DNA of 49,687 nt, from IMG/VR virus record IMGVR_UViG_3300049629_001842, positions 1-49,687 of that record; one strand, written 5' to 3'. A program made the position numbers and the translations under genes. This stretch comes from a virus. The notes beneath the pieces are model-generated. The model did no database searches, was not told the origin of the DNA, and was given only the letters and a program-made list of their open reading frames with translations. Below, in pieces: positions 32,291 to 39,959 of this stretch. The stretch's first letter is position 1. Each line of letters starts with the position of its first letter.

Positions 32291-33493
32291 CTAACCCTCC
32301 AGCAAAAACTTAAAATTAGTTCCATCTGGCACAAACCCAAAGCGAGGCATTCCCGACTCTAAAATCGGCTCAAATTCCCCTGGCGAAACTTCTCGCACCA
32401 AATACAAAAAGCCCGCAGAACGGATTGGATTCGCCCGTGGAAACTTCTCATTTTGCCAGCAAACAGGCAAAAGCTCCTCGTATCGGCGAACCTTCGGAAT
32501 AATCACCCCCGTTTGCTGTCGCTGCGCCCCAAATTCAACGTAATGGTAAAGCTGGCTAGAATCCACTTCGGCTGGCAGCTTCCCTCGGAAAAAATCCATC
32601 CAATCCTCAATACCAAACCGAGAAATCCCCTGATCATGGCAGTGGTTCACCCAATCCTGCATATTCGGGAAAGTCTGCTCGTAACACTCCCGAAAAGGCC
32701 GCCAAAAATCTGATCGCCGCGCTTGCCCAATCGAATAAATCTCCATCCCCGACAAACTGATCGCCGCGTCACATCGCACCCCAAAATCCTCCCAATCGGC
32801 TGGCAGATTACGCTTCATTGATTTTTTAATCAAAGCCTCGCCCATAGCCGTTCGCTCCCGGGGCAGCATGGCATCTCGCTGCTTGTAGGAAAGGTGCAAA
32901 AATTCAGTCCACACCCCCTCCACCCCCAAATCCGCCAATCGATTGAAAAACACCTCCGGCGATCGAATCCAATCCGGATTCAAAGGATTAGCCCCCACCA
33001 CAACCCGATGCCCATATTGCTTCAGCTTTTTAATTAACTCAAATCGGCTCTCAATATCCGGAGCTTGCCGCTCAATTAATTGCCTAGTTTCTTCCTGATC
33101 ATGGGTGATCGACACATACCAAACCGAAGGCGGTAAAAATTTCAGCACCTCATCAATGCCATACCCGCCCCTAGTTTGAATCGCAATCCCGATCCCCTCC
33201 TGCGTCAGCAACTCCATAATCGGCAACATATCTCGGTAATTAGACTTACTAAAAGGATCGACTTTATTAGAAATCAAAACCGGATAACCCAGCCGTAACA
33301 ATTGAGCCTCCAAAGCCTGTCTGTCATGTCGGCTTTTGATCAAGCTTATCGTTTTTAGCACATCCAACTGGCGCTGGCGATTATTCAAATTTGCAAAACA
33401 ATAACTACAATTATGGGAGCAAAAATTACCCCCCATCTCAAGCGGCACACAGCTTACAAAAAACTCCCCGTAATAAGGCTTAATCCTGTCCAT
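32291..33493 (-). CDS. Radical SAM enzyme, unusual cargo in the head operon
   Basis: 400 residues. The [4Fe-4S] motif is CSHNCSYC (Cys25, 29, 32; CxxxCxxC) after GGNFC. It is followed by a TIM-barrel pattern (GYPVLISNKVDPFSKSNYRD, IGIAIQTRGGYGIDEVLKFL, WYVSITHDQEETRQLIERQA), as in spore photoproduct lyase-like radical SAM proteins that act on nucleic acids. It stands between terminase and portal, where DNA is packaged. A role in modifying phage DNA or a virion protein is inferred; the substrate is unknown. The C-terminus has an F-G-F strand pattern and no second iron-sulfur cluster motif. Confidence 0.85.
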   Translation of the reverse strand: MDRIKPYYGEFFVSCVPLEMGGNFCSHNCSYCFANLNNRQRQLDVLKTISLIKSRHDRQALEAQLLRLGYPVLISNKVDPFSKSNYRDMLPIMELLTQEGIGIAIQTRGGYGIDEVLKFLPPSVWYVSITHDQEETRQLIERQAPDIESRFELIKKLKQYGHRVVVGANPLNPDWIRSPEVFFNRLADLGVEGVWTEFLHLSYKQRDAMLPRERTAMGEALIKKSMKRNLPADWEDFGVRCDAAISLSGMEIYSIGQARRSDFWRPFRECYEQTFPNMQDWVNHCHDQGISRFGIEDWMDFFRGKLPAEVDSSQLYHYVEFGAQRQQTGVIIPKVRRYEELLPVCWQNEKFPRANPIRSAGFLYLVREVSPGEFEPILESGMPRFGFVPDGTNFKFLLEG

Positions 33494-33543
33494 TCAATAT
33501 TTCCCATCTGCTTATTTCCATACTCAGCTAATCGGCTATAAAC

Positions 33544-33573
33544 AAATCAGTGGCAAAATTTTGCCACTGATTT
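33544..33573. repeat. Dispersed 16-bp palindrome family, best copy (30-bp symmetry)
   Basis: The core TGGCAAAATTTTGCCA is a perfect palindrome, and here symmetry extends to 30 bp (AAATCAG at one side, CTGATTT at the other). Family members: 349, 6441, 14585, 25026, 29706, 33551, 36398, 37824, 42132, 48989 and 49343. Eleven copies in one 49-kb element, in both intergenic and coding DNA, is far above chance. The length and dispersal resemble ParB-type parS sites, and the phage encodes ParB-like proteins, but no binding is shown. This copy lies upstream of the plus-strand tagged gene. Confidence 0.7.
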
Positions 33574-33630
33574 TGCGCCCCTTTGCCAGCAAATATAGTT
33601 AGTAATAGGATGGAGTTAGCAGGAAAATCT

Positions 33631-34053
33631 ATGGCTGGGCAAGACTGGAAAAAGAATAAGAAGGGATTCATGGTCAACCCCGAAGGGAAGACGGCGCGAC
33701 AAGTACGCACCGAGAAGCGGTCCGATGCTAAAGCCTCTGGTGGGGGTGGTGGCGGTGGTGGCGGTGGAGGTGACAACTTTGATAATTACAGCGAAAAACA
33801 ACTGCAAGGAATGCTTGCTGAGTTAGAGCCTGTCATGAAAAAACTCGATAAAGCTACAAAAGGGCCAGCACCTAAAACTAGAGCAAAATCACAATCGGCT
33901 AAACCTAAAACCGAAGACAACTTTGATAATTACAGCAAGGAACAATTAAAAGGAATGCTTGCTGAGTCAGAGTCTGTCATGAAAAAACTCGATAAACTTA
34001 CAAAAGGGCCAGCGCCTAAAACTAAAAGAAAATCATCTTCAAATAAACCCTAA
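33631..34053 (+). CDS. Tagged protein with two DNFDNYS repeats
   Basis: 140 residues from ATG 33631 (AGGA upstream). Starts with the shared tag (MAGQDWKKNKKGFMVN...GKTARQVRTEK), then a long glycine linker, then two ~48-residue repeats beginning DNFDNYS and holding VMKKLDK. The tag DNA is almost identical to that at 8940-9039, pointing to recombination inside the phage. It is the only plus-strand gene in the packaging block. A related repeat is found in the cargo protein at 18056. Confidence 0.7.
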   Translation: MAGQDWKKNKKGFMVNPEGKTARQVRTEKRSDAKASGGGGGGGGGGGDNFDNYSEKQLQGMLAELEPVMKKLDKATKGPAPKTRAKSQSAKPKTEDNFDNYSKEQLKGMLAESESVMKKLDKLTKGPAPKTKRKSSSNKP

Positions 34054-34079
34054 AATCTGATTTTTTTGTAGTTTAGCTC

Positions 34080-35498
34080 TTACCAACAAGAAAAATCCTG
34101 ACTAGGTTGAGCGTGCAAGCTCGCCTCCCAATTCAGGGAGGCGAACCACGCCAAACAAGCAGCAATCGCACCATCTCCGTGCCTTTGCCCGCCATCAGCC
34201 CCCTTAGTCCGTTTATCTGGAATCCGAGGAATTCCCCGCTCCATCACCACCAAGCGGTGATCGTCCAACAAATCAGAGCATTTCGGCAGTACGATCTTTC
34301 TATCCTCATGAGCCGCCTTATATTTCGGAAAAGCCTCCAGATACCAATTCGCAGTCGGGAAAACCTCAATTATGCGATGTTTTCCGTACCTTTGCATGGC
34401 AACCTCGGCTAAATACTGCCCATTTCCACGCGCATCATGCGCTCCCCCCACCAAACGAGGCAAGCGATCGCAAGCCGCAAACAAAATCTGCCTTTGCTGC
34501 TCAAAAGGAATATTCCGCATCTCGATCGCAAAAGCTGATCGGCGCACCAGATCAGGCCACTCCTGCATCACCAGCAAATAAGATAAATCCCCTGATCGAC
34601 CGAAATCAAGCCCATAGCTAGATTTGTAGCGAGGATTAAGCCCAGACAAAACAGGATTCAGGCTAGAATCAATCCAATCGCGAGTAATCCCCTCTCTTTG
34701 AGGATTAGTAGCAAAATCAGCCTTCCCCGAAAATTTTAAAACTGGAATATCAGCCGCCATATTCTGCTCGATCAAAACCCTCGGCAAATAGCATCCCCCC
34801 GATTGATTAGGGATACAAAAAAGCTCCTCATCCGCCCCCTCCTCCCCGTACTGATTGATTAAATCTTGTCGCCAAGCCTCCTCATTTTTCTTTGAGTATT
34901 TCTGCTTGGTTTTCAAGCAAATCCGTTTATACAGCCCATCGGCTAAAGCCTCATCAAGAGTAATCCGATGCAAAGAATATGGCTTTTTCCCCTGCCGGCA
35001 ATCCTCCACCAACTCATAAAAATAATTCTCCACCCCATTATGAGTACTGATAATCCGGACCTGCCCACCCCACATCAAAAAAGCCATCGCCGCCTTAATC
35101 AACCCCGGTAGATCAGGGTGAAAAGCCGCCTCATCAATAATTACCCGCCCTTGTCTCCCCCTCAAATTAGTCGGTCGGCTACTCAATGCCACCACCCGAA
35201 AACCACTGGCATAACTAACCTGAAAAGCCCGAATATTCTCAAGGTAAACCTCCTGCATCGTATCGGCTACTAACTGAAAATGACCAGACCACTCGATCAC
35301 ATCCCGGACAAACTCCCTTGCAATATCCTCCGAATACCCAATGTAATAAACATCCAGTCCCTTTTGGCTGCCAGCCGTCACCGCCGCGTCCGCAGCCTCC
35401 GCCCAAGTGAGTCCCACCCGGCGCGACTTCTCACAAATCTTTACAGAAGCCTTATCCTTCATCCATCTTTCCTGATAGGGCAGAAGAATACTATTCAT
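34080..35498 (-). CDS. Large terminase subunit (Mu gp28-like)
   Basis: 472 residues. ATPase: Walker A CEKSRRVGLTWAEA (about 22-35), Walker B GRVIIDEAAFH (about 117-126) with catalytic Glu, and coupling motif RIISTHNG (about 148-155). Nuclease: YGLDFGRSGDLSYLLVMQEW (Asp near 298) and later conserved acidic residues. Pumps DNA into the head and cuts it. Overlaps the nuclease gene by four bases (ATGA-type), and follows small terminase and nuclease in one operon. Confidence 0.9.
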   Translation of the reverse strand: MNSILLPYQERWMKDKASVKICEKSRRVGLTWAEAADAAVTAGSQKGLDVYYIGYSEDIAREFVRDVIEWSGHFQLVADTMQEVYLENIRAFQVSYASGFRVVALSSRPTNLRGRQGRVIIDEAAFHPDLPGLIKAAMAFLMWGGQVRIISTHNGVENYFYELVEDCRQGKKPYSLHRITLDEALADGLYKRICLKTKQKYSKKNEEAWRQDLINQYGEEGADEELFCIPNQSGGCYLPRVLIEQNMAADIPVLKFSGKADFATNPQREGITRDWIDSSLNPVLSGLNPRYKSSYGLDFGRSGDLSYLLVMQEWPDLVRRSAFAIEMRNIPFEQQRQILFAACDRLPRLVGGAHDARGNGQYLAEVAMQRYGKHRIIEVFPTANWYLEAFPKYKAAHEDRKIVLPKCSDLLDDHRLVVMERGIPRIPDKRTKGADGGQRHGDGAIAACLAWFASLNWEASLHAQPSQDFSCW

Positions 35499-35824
35499 AG
35501 GCTCCCTCCCCGTCGAATTTTGGCCGCAACCAAGTCAATCCAAAAATCCGAAATCATTTCGTCAGAAAGCTGAAAAACAGACCACCCTCCCAGTATAGCC
35601 AAATTCAGCTTCTCAAAATCCTTAATCTGTCCCACCCCGCCACTATGGCGGCCTCCCACCCAAATCCCCCCCTGTATCTCGATCGCAACTCGGCTTGGCG
35701 GGTGACAAAAATCAAATCGAAATCTTCTATTTGGAATTCCTTGATATTCCCTCTCCAAAGGAATATCCCATCTCCGTTGCCAAAGCCGCAAAAACCGCTC
35801 CTCCAAAGCACTTACACTTCTCAC
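35495..35824 (-). CDS. DUF559/VSR-like endonuclease
   Basis: 109 residues. Two-helix start (LEERFLRLWQRRWDIPLERE), then the PD-(D/E)XK-like core RFRFDFCHPPSRVAIEIQGG (Asp in FDF, Glu-x-Gln), and LNLAILGGWSVFQLSDEMI. The family makes single-strand breaks or mismatch cuts. Wedged with four-base overlaps between the two terminase subunits, which suggests a role in DNA cutting for packaging, in the way HNH proteins aid some terminases. Confidence 0.8.
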   Translation of the reverse strand: MRSVSALEERFLRLWQRRWDIPLEREYQGIPNRRFRFDFCHPPSRVAIEIQGGIWVGGRHSGGVGQIKDFEKLNLAILGGWSVFQLSDEMISDFWIDLVAAKIRRGGSL

Positions 35825-36345
35825 TCTCCCACCCCCAGAATCTTCTCACGAATCTGCTGGGCTGCAAACTCCGAAAGCCCCGCCGACCGGACTTCAGCCG
35901 CCACCTCATCCCCCACTCGCCGTAGTTGTGATCGAATTGCTTGCGAGTGTTTTTTGGTCGCGTTCGCCGACTTATTTAAGTTCGCGATCGCGTTAACCAA
36001 TCGATCAAAAGCCAAAGGCTCCGAACCACTGGGATCAAATTGACAAATCAGATCAAAGGCCTTTTGTTGGGCTAATCGGCCCAACGCATCCCCTAAGTTA
36101 TTCGCATCATCATCACAGACCTCAGAGATTGCCTTCGCTTGCTCCGTTGCCAGTCGAATTGCCTCTATCTGCTCCTTAAATTCTTTGCCATAGCGATGAA
36201 TAGAAGATTTACCGATCTCAAATCCCTTTTCTGCCAGCCACGCCTCTAAGCCGCGATAATCGCTAAAAGCCCGCTGAATCAGCAAGCGATCGAGTTCCAT
36301 CCTAACATCCAAAGGCAGAGCATCAATCTTAGATATTTTTGGCAT
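35821..36345 (-). CDS. Small terminase / DUF3486-like (Mu gp27 type)
   Basis: 174 residues from ATG 36345 (AAGGG before MPKISKIDALPLDVRMELDR); an upstream ATG exists but is unsupported. An HTH pattern (YRGLEAWLAEKGFEIGKSSI) is followed by a long coiled helical region (QIEAIRLATEQAKAISEVCD, DALGRLAQQKAFDLICQFDP), matching gp27-type proteins. Recognises DNA for packaging with the large subunit. No TCGGCT site falls in this gene (gap 35690-36975). Confidence 0.75.
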   Translation of the reverse strand: MPKISKIDALPLDVRMELDRLLIQRAFSDYRGLEAWLAEKGFEIGKSSIHRYGKEFKEQIEAIRLATEQAKAISEVCDDDANNLGDALGRLAQQKAFDLICQFDPSGSEPLAFDRLVNAIANLNKSANATKKHSQAIRSQLRRVGDEVAAEVRSAGLSEFAAQQIREKILGVGE

Positions 36346-36397
36346 TATTACCCTTAACTCTATTCCCACCTTCAAAGAAATCGGGACAAAAAATCAG

Positions 36398-36413
36398 TGT
36401 CAAAATTTTGCCA
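36398..36413. repeat. Dispersed 16-bp palindrome copy
   Basis: TGTCAAAATTTTGCCA, in the 47-bp gap between the Mor-like gene and the small terminase gene, so it could act as an operator of the packaging operon. Confidence 0.55.
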
Positions 36414-36422
36414 CCAGCAAAT

Positions 36423-36854
36423 TTATTGATCGCGGCAAATCTTCTTAATTGTTTCGGCAGATAGTTTAAATTTCTGCGCCACCGAAAAAAGAGCCTTCGT
36501 CTTGTTTTCGCAAATTTCTTTTAAAGCATCGTAATCCTTGCGAATTTGCTCATCTCTCACTCGCTTAAATAAGCTCTTACAGCATGGCAAATCAATCCAC
36601 AGCCCACCCCAATGAAAGCTTAGAATAGTTAGACTTTCTATTCCAATCAGTTCCACCAAAAAATGATCGATCTTCACTTTTTTTGGAATATAGATTCTGC
36701 GAATCACCCCTTTTCGCTTATCAGGACTTTGCCCGAAATGTCGGTACAAAGCCACTACTGGAATCAATCCAATTAAATTAATTACCTCTTGAATAGTAGA
36801 AGGAAAATCCTCCTTTGTTGCGCCTGCCCAAACATCTACTGATACCATAATCAT
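36423..36854 (-). CDS. Mor/C-like transcription activator (probable)
   Basis: 143 residues. The middle has IRRIYIPKKVKIDHFLVELI and the end KALFSVAQKFKLSAETIKKI, the spacing of Mu Mor and C proteins: a beta strand IYIP followed by helices and a C-terminal HTH. It lies directly before the packaging operon on the same strand. In Mu, Mor and C switch on middle and late genes; the repeated CCCCCTGATTTT box about 41 bp upstream of its own start and before other late genes could be its target. Confidence 0.6.
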   Translation of the reverse strand: MIMVSVDVWAGATKEDFPSTIQEVINLIGLIPVVALYRHFGQSPDKRKGVIRRIYIPKKVKIDHFLVELIGIESLTILSFHWGGLWIDLPCCKSLFKRVRDEQIRKDYDALKEICENKTKALFSVAQKFKLSAETIKKICRDQ

Positions 36855-36894
36855 ATACTTATCACTTTTCCCTGATTATCAGTCCCTAACCTTC

Positions 36895-36917
36895 AAAAAA
36901 TCAGGGGGAATTTTTTT
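36895..36917 (-). promoter_or_regulatory. CCCCCTGATTTT box before the Mor-like gene
   Basis: AATTCCCCCTGATTTTTTG on the coding strand, about 41 bp before the start. Same box as upstream of the tail tube gene and in the inverted repeat before the tape measure gene. Confidence 0.45.
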
Positions 36918-36985
36918 CTGGACTTTTCCTCTTTTTGTTGCAAATATAAAAAAATAAAAAATAGATTAACCGCAATCGGCTTAAG

Positions 36986-37023
36986 CCACAAAAAAACCGC
37001 GCAGGGCTTTCGCTGCGCGGTTT
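36986..37023 (-). terminator. Strong rho-independent terminator
   Basis: On the minus strand AAACCGCGCAG pairs with CTGCGCGGTTT, an 11-bp GC-rich stem with TTTTTTT at its 3' side. It closes the early transcript just after the 119-residue gene (stop at 37046) and separates it from the Mor-like gene. Confidence 0.85.
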
Positions 37024-37045
37024 CCGCAAAATCAGTCTAAAAAAA

Positions 37046-37405
37046 TTATAACGTAATTTCCCTGATAATCCGTCTTTCGGCTGGTATAGAAAACTGACAA
37101 ATCGTCTTTCTGCGAGGGTCTCGGCAAAATAAGATCAAATAATCCACAGAAGGAGAAATGGTTTTATAAATCTCTTTTTTGACCTCAGTTACCACCCACG
37201 TTTTACTATTTAAGTATCGCCCGAATTTGATTCGATCACCCACCTGAAGCTCCTGAGCCTCACAATCACCAAAATTCTTCTTAATCGTCGTTTTTACTTT
37301 CACCTCTTTCTTTTGTGCCAGAATCTTCACTCCCTCCGTCCGCAGCCACATCTCGGCTTTTGTCCGCAACGCATCGCTAATCTTAGTCTCGTTAGTCTCG
37401 TTCAT
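37046..37405 (-). CDS. Early protein of 119 residues, unknown
   Basis: Starts MNETNETKISDALRTKAEMW. A small SH3-like beta core is suggested (ELQVGDRIKFGRYLNSKTWV), as in the downstream half of the neighbouring ParB-like protein. It is the last early gene before a strong terminator. No specific family recognised. Confidence 0.55.
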   Translation of the reverse strand: MNETNETKISDALRTKAEMWLRTEGVKILAQKKEVKVKTTIKKNFGDCEAQELQVGDRIKFGRYLNSKTWVVTEVKKEIYKTISPSVDYLILFCRDPRRKTICQFSIPAERRIIREITL

Positions 37406-37477
37406 GATTTTTCTCCAAGTATGATTTTCAAAAACTATGATCGGGGTTTCCCCTAAAGAACCCCGAAAAAATTGCCC

Positions 37478-39628
37478 CTAATGCTGACCCATTGCCAATC
37501 TCCAAAGATTGACAACCGAAAGCTCAAGCACCTTCGGAGATAAGCCCTTAAGAGTAGAGATAAGCTCCTGTTCGTCCTTAATCGCAAACAAATCAATCGG
37601 CTTTTCGTGCTGAGAAAGCACTGCCTTAAAAGCCGCGATCATATCCCCAAAGTAGGGACTATCTACCCCGCAATAAGGCAAACCCAAATTTTCAAAAACA
37701 TTCCGAACGTGCTTAAGAGCCTCTTTATCTCCGTGGGGAGCAAATCCCACCACAAGATTCAAAATCCCAGAAGGATGGCTTTTGTCGCTAACATACTTTT
37801 CGATGTATTCGATCGCATCCTGATGGCAAAATTTTGGCAACTTTTTCAGCCACTCAAAAGGCACTCGCGCTCTTCTATCTCCAATCAAGACATCGGCTAC
37901 GCACCGAAAAACAGAAACAATCGAGCCTCCAAACAAATCCCCGTCCCACTGAAAACTAACCACATCCCTCACCGCAAAGCCACAATTAACAGCTAGATGG
38001 ATTTGATGATCTTTCCAAGACTGCCCTTGGGTAGTTCCCCAGTCAATTCGCCAGTCACCATAGTCGTCCCGGTCCACTAAAGTACCGCGCTTCAAACAAG
38101 CCTTATCAGCTTTTGCCGAAACCACATCCCCCACCTTAAATCCCACCAAAACCTGCTTAGGCGGATCAAAAGGATCAAAATCAAAAAACTTAAGCTCCTC
38201 TACCCCCTCCTGAATATCTCCCCGGGGAGCCGGATCACTCCCCATCCCCATCCATTGAATCTTAATCGGTTCAAGATCAATCACCACACCGATCGAGCTA
38301 TGCCCCGTGACCCAATTCCCTATATCAAAATCGGATGGCTCCCCATCAGTCCACGGCTCAATGTGATCTTCCAGCAAGGAATCCACCTTATCCGAATCTA
38401 AATAGCGAAAATGATACAACCATTGCCTGTGTAGTTCCGACCACTGCACGCGCTCAATAACCGCTCCCTTTTCGCGATAATGAAGCCAAACCTTTTCTCC
38501 CACAGAAAAAGCAGACGTAAGTACAGGCTCCTTCGTAATGTTCGGAGTCTTTATTGCCGCAGGCACTGGCACAGCCGGCGCAAGACTCGGCTTCGGCTGC
38601 TTAGGAGGCTTATTTTTACCCAATCCCACCAACTCAAGCTCAGTCCACTTCACGAAAAAAGACTCACCCGTTTTATCCGAAACAATCGCTTGAGAATCCT
38701 GATCTTTCAGCTTAATCGTACCAGGAGAACACATATCCCCAGGCAACAAAACCCCCTTGGACCCCTGAATTTTCTCTCCCAAATAGAGATAGTGAGCTTC
38801 CTCCAAGCCTTCCAATTCCCGAAGCTTGAAAATTGCCGAATGCACACTATTATTCAGCGTCTGGCGCAACAATTCCGCCTCATATCGCCGCCCTAGCTCC
38901 ACAAATAAATCAATCGCCTGAACCACCTTAGTTGCCTTCCTTAAATTCTCTCGGCTACCCATCCCCGTCACCTCCGCCAAAAGGTCATCCTGACGCACGC
39001 ATTGAGATGGCTTTAGGGACAATTCATTAATCCCCCACTTTTGGCAAAGCTTCCAATCATCGTCTAATCGTCCCGTCAGCTGAGAAACCCTCTCATCTTT
39101 TCGGCTTTCCAGAAAAAATCGCACCTCCTCAAGAATTTTCCGCTGGCGAGCCACCTGCTGCGATTTTAACCAAGACTGAGCAGAAGCAAGCACCTCCGCT
39201 TCCCTTACCCGCTCCTCGGTTGTTTTGATCCTTCCTGCATTTTCCAGAATCAATCGCGTTAACTCCGCCTCCTGATCAGCAAAAGACACCACCTCGATCG
39301 GAATAGATTTAAGTCCTAAATTTCGAGCGCAAGCTAATCGGCTATTACCGCTCACCGCCTGCCGCTTCCGATTGATCACCACCGGCTTAATCCAGCCCGA
39401 TTCCCTGATTTGCTCCTGTAAAATACTAATATCTGTGCGAGGATAAATCAGCGAATTGTAGGGATGAGGCAAGATTAAACTCGGATCAAGCTCTTTCGGC
39501 TCGACAATATCCCAGCCCTCCTCACACTTAATCGCCTCCACATAAAACAATCCCTTGATAATGCCATTTTTTTCGACAATCTTATCCGTACCAAGAAACT
39601 CCAGTAATTCAGTTTCGCTATAGCGCAT
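37478..39628 (-). CDS. ParB-like protein with several SH3-like domains
   Basis: 716 residues. Residues about 47-135 are a ParB nuclease/CTPase-like domain: NSLIYPRTDISILQEQIRES, GWIKPVVI, the box VSGNSRLACARNLGLKSIPI, and LILENAGRIKTTEERV. A helical region follows. From about residue 380 come at least four KOW/SH3-like repeats, each starting F-x-V-(G/R)-(D/E/N)-x-V (FSVGEKVWLHY, FDIGNWVTGH, FKVGDVVSAKADK, FAVRDVVSFQW). It is a large early DNA-associated protein and a candidate reader of the dispersed DNA motifs; this is only a hypothesis. Confidence 0.75.
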   Translation of the reverse strand: MRYSETELLEFLGTDKIVEKNGIIKGLFYVEAIKCEEGWDIVEPKELDPSLILPHPYNSLIYPRTDISILQEQIRESGWIKPVVINRKRQAVSGNSRLACARNLGLKSIPIEVVSFADQEAELTRLILENAGRIKTTEERVREAEVLASAQSWLKSQQVARQRKILEEVRFFLESRKDERVSQLTGRLDDDWKLCQKWGINELSLKPSQCVRQDDLLAEVTGMGSRENLRKATKVVQAIDLFVELGRRYEAELLRQTLNNSVHSAIFKLRELEGLEEAHYLYLGEKIQGSKGVLLPGDMCSPGTIKLKDQDSQAIVSDKTGESFFVKWTELELVGLGKNKPPKQPKPSLAPAVPVPAAIKTPNITKEPVLTSAFSVGEKVWLHYREKGAVIERVQWSELHRQWLYHFRYLDSDKVDSLLEDHIEPWTDGEPSDFDIGNWVTGHSSIGVVIDLEPIKIQWMGMGSDPAPRGDIQEGVEELKFFDFDPFDPPKQVLVGFKVGDVVSAKADKACLKRGTLVDRDDYGDWRIDWGTTQGQSWKDHQIHLAVNCGFAVRDVVSFQWDGDLFGGSIVSVFRCVADVLIGDRRARVPFEWLKKLPKFCHQDAIEYIEKYVSDKSHPSGILNLVVGFAPHGDKEALKHVRNVFENLGLPYCGVDSPYFGDMIAAFKAVLSQHEKPIDLFAIKDEQELISTLKGLSPKVLELSVVNLWRLAMGQH

Positions 39629-39683
39629 AATACCTCCTAATAATGTCTCCTAAAGCCCCTACTTAGGGGCTTAAAACAATCAA

Positions 39684-39824
39684 CTAAACATCTCTCGAGA
39701 AAGAAGCCCGAGAAGTTCTACAAGAACCCTCTTTCAAAACCTTTAACTGCATGGTTAGCTTCTCATTTTCATTTTTTAACTGACTAATGTAGTTCCTGGT
39801 AATATCCACTGGGCGATCTATCAA
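39684..39824 (-). CDS. Candidate small protein, 46 residues
   Basis: Frame starting at TTG 39824 (reading IDRPVDITRNYISQLKNENE) and ending RTSRASFSRDV. The middle looks like a short coiled coil (LKNENEKLTMQLKVLKEG). Its TTGA start overlaps the stop of the next candidate. The 330-bp gap 39629-39959 has no better gene. Translation is uncertain. Confidence 0.35.
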   Translation of the reverse strand: MIDRPVDITRNYISQLKNENEKLTMQLKVLKEGSCRTSRASFSRDV

Positions 39825-39907
39825 ATAAACAACCCTTTTCGTAGCTCAAAATTTTCTTTTTTCAGCCTTTCAATTTCAGCCTCATAAGCCTTAATTTGAT
39901 CATTCAT
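39821..39907 (-). CDS. Candidate small coiled-coil peptide, 28 residues
   Basis: MNDQIKAYEAEIERLKKENF then ELRKGLFI, with AAGG upstream. A regular heptad pattern supports a real helix, and a second short coil follows immediately. Low confidence because of length. Confidence 0.35.
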   Translation of the reverse strand: MNDQIKAYEAEIERLKKENFELRKGLFI

Positions 39908-39959
39908 AAATCCATCCATCCTTATTTGTTCTTTGCACTGATAACCAATAACCAATAAC

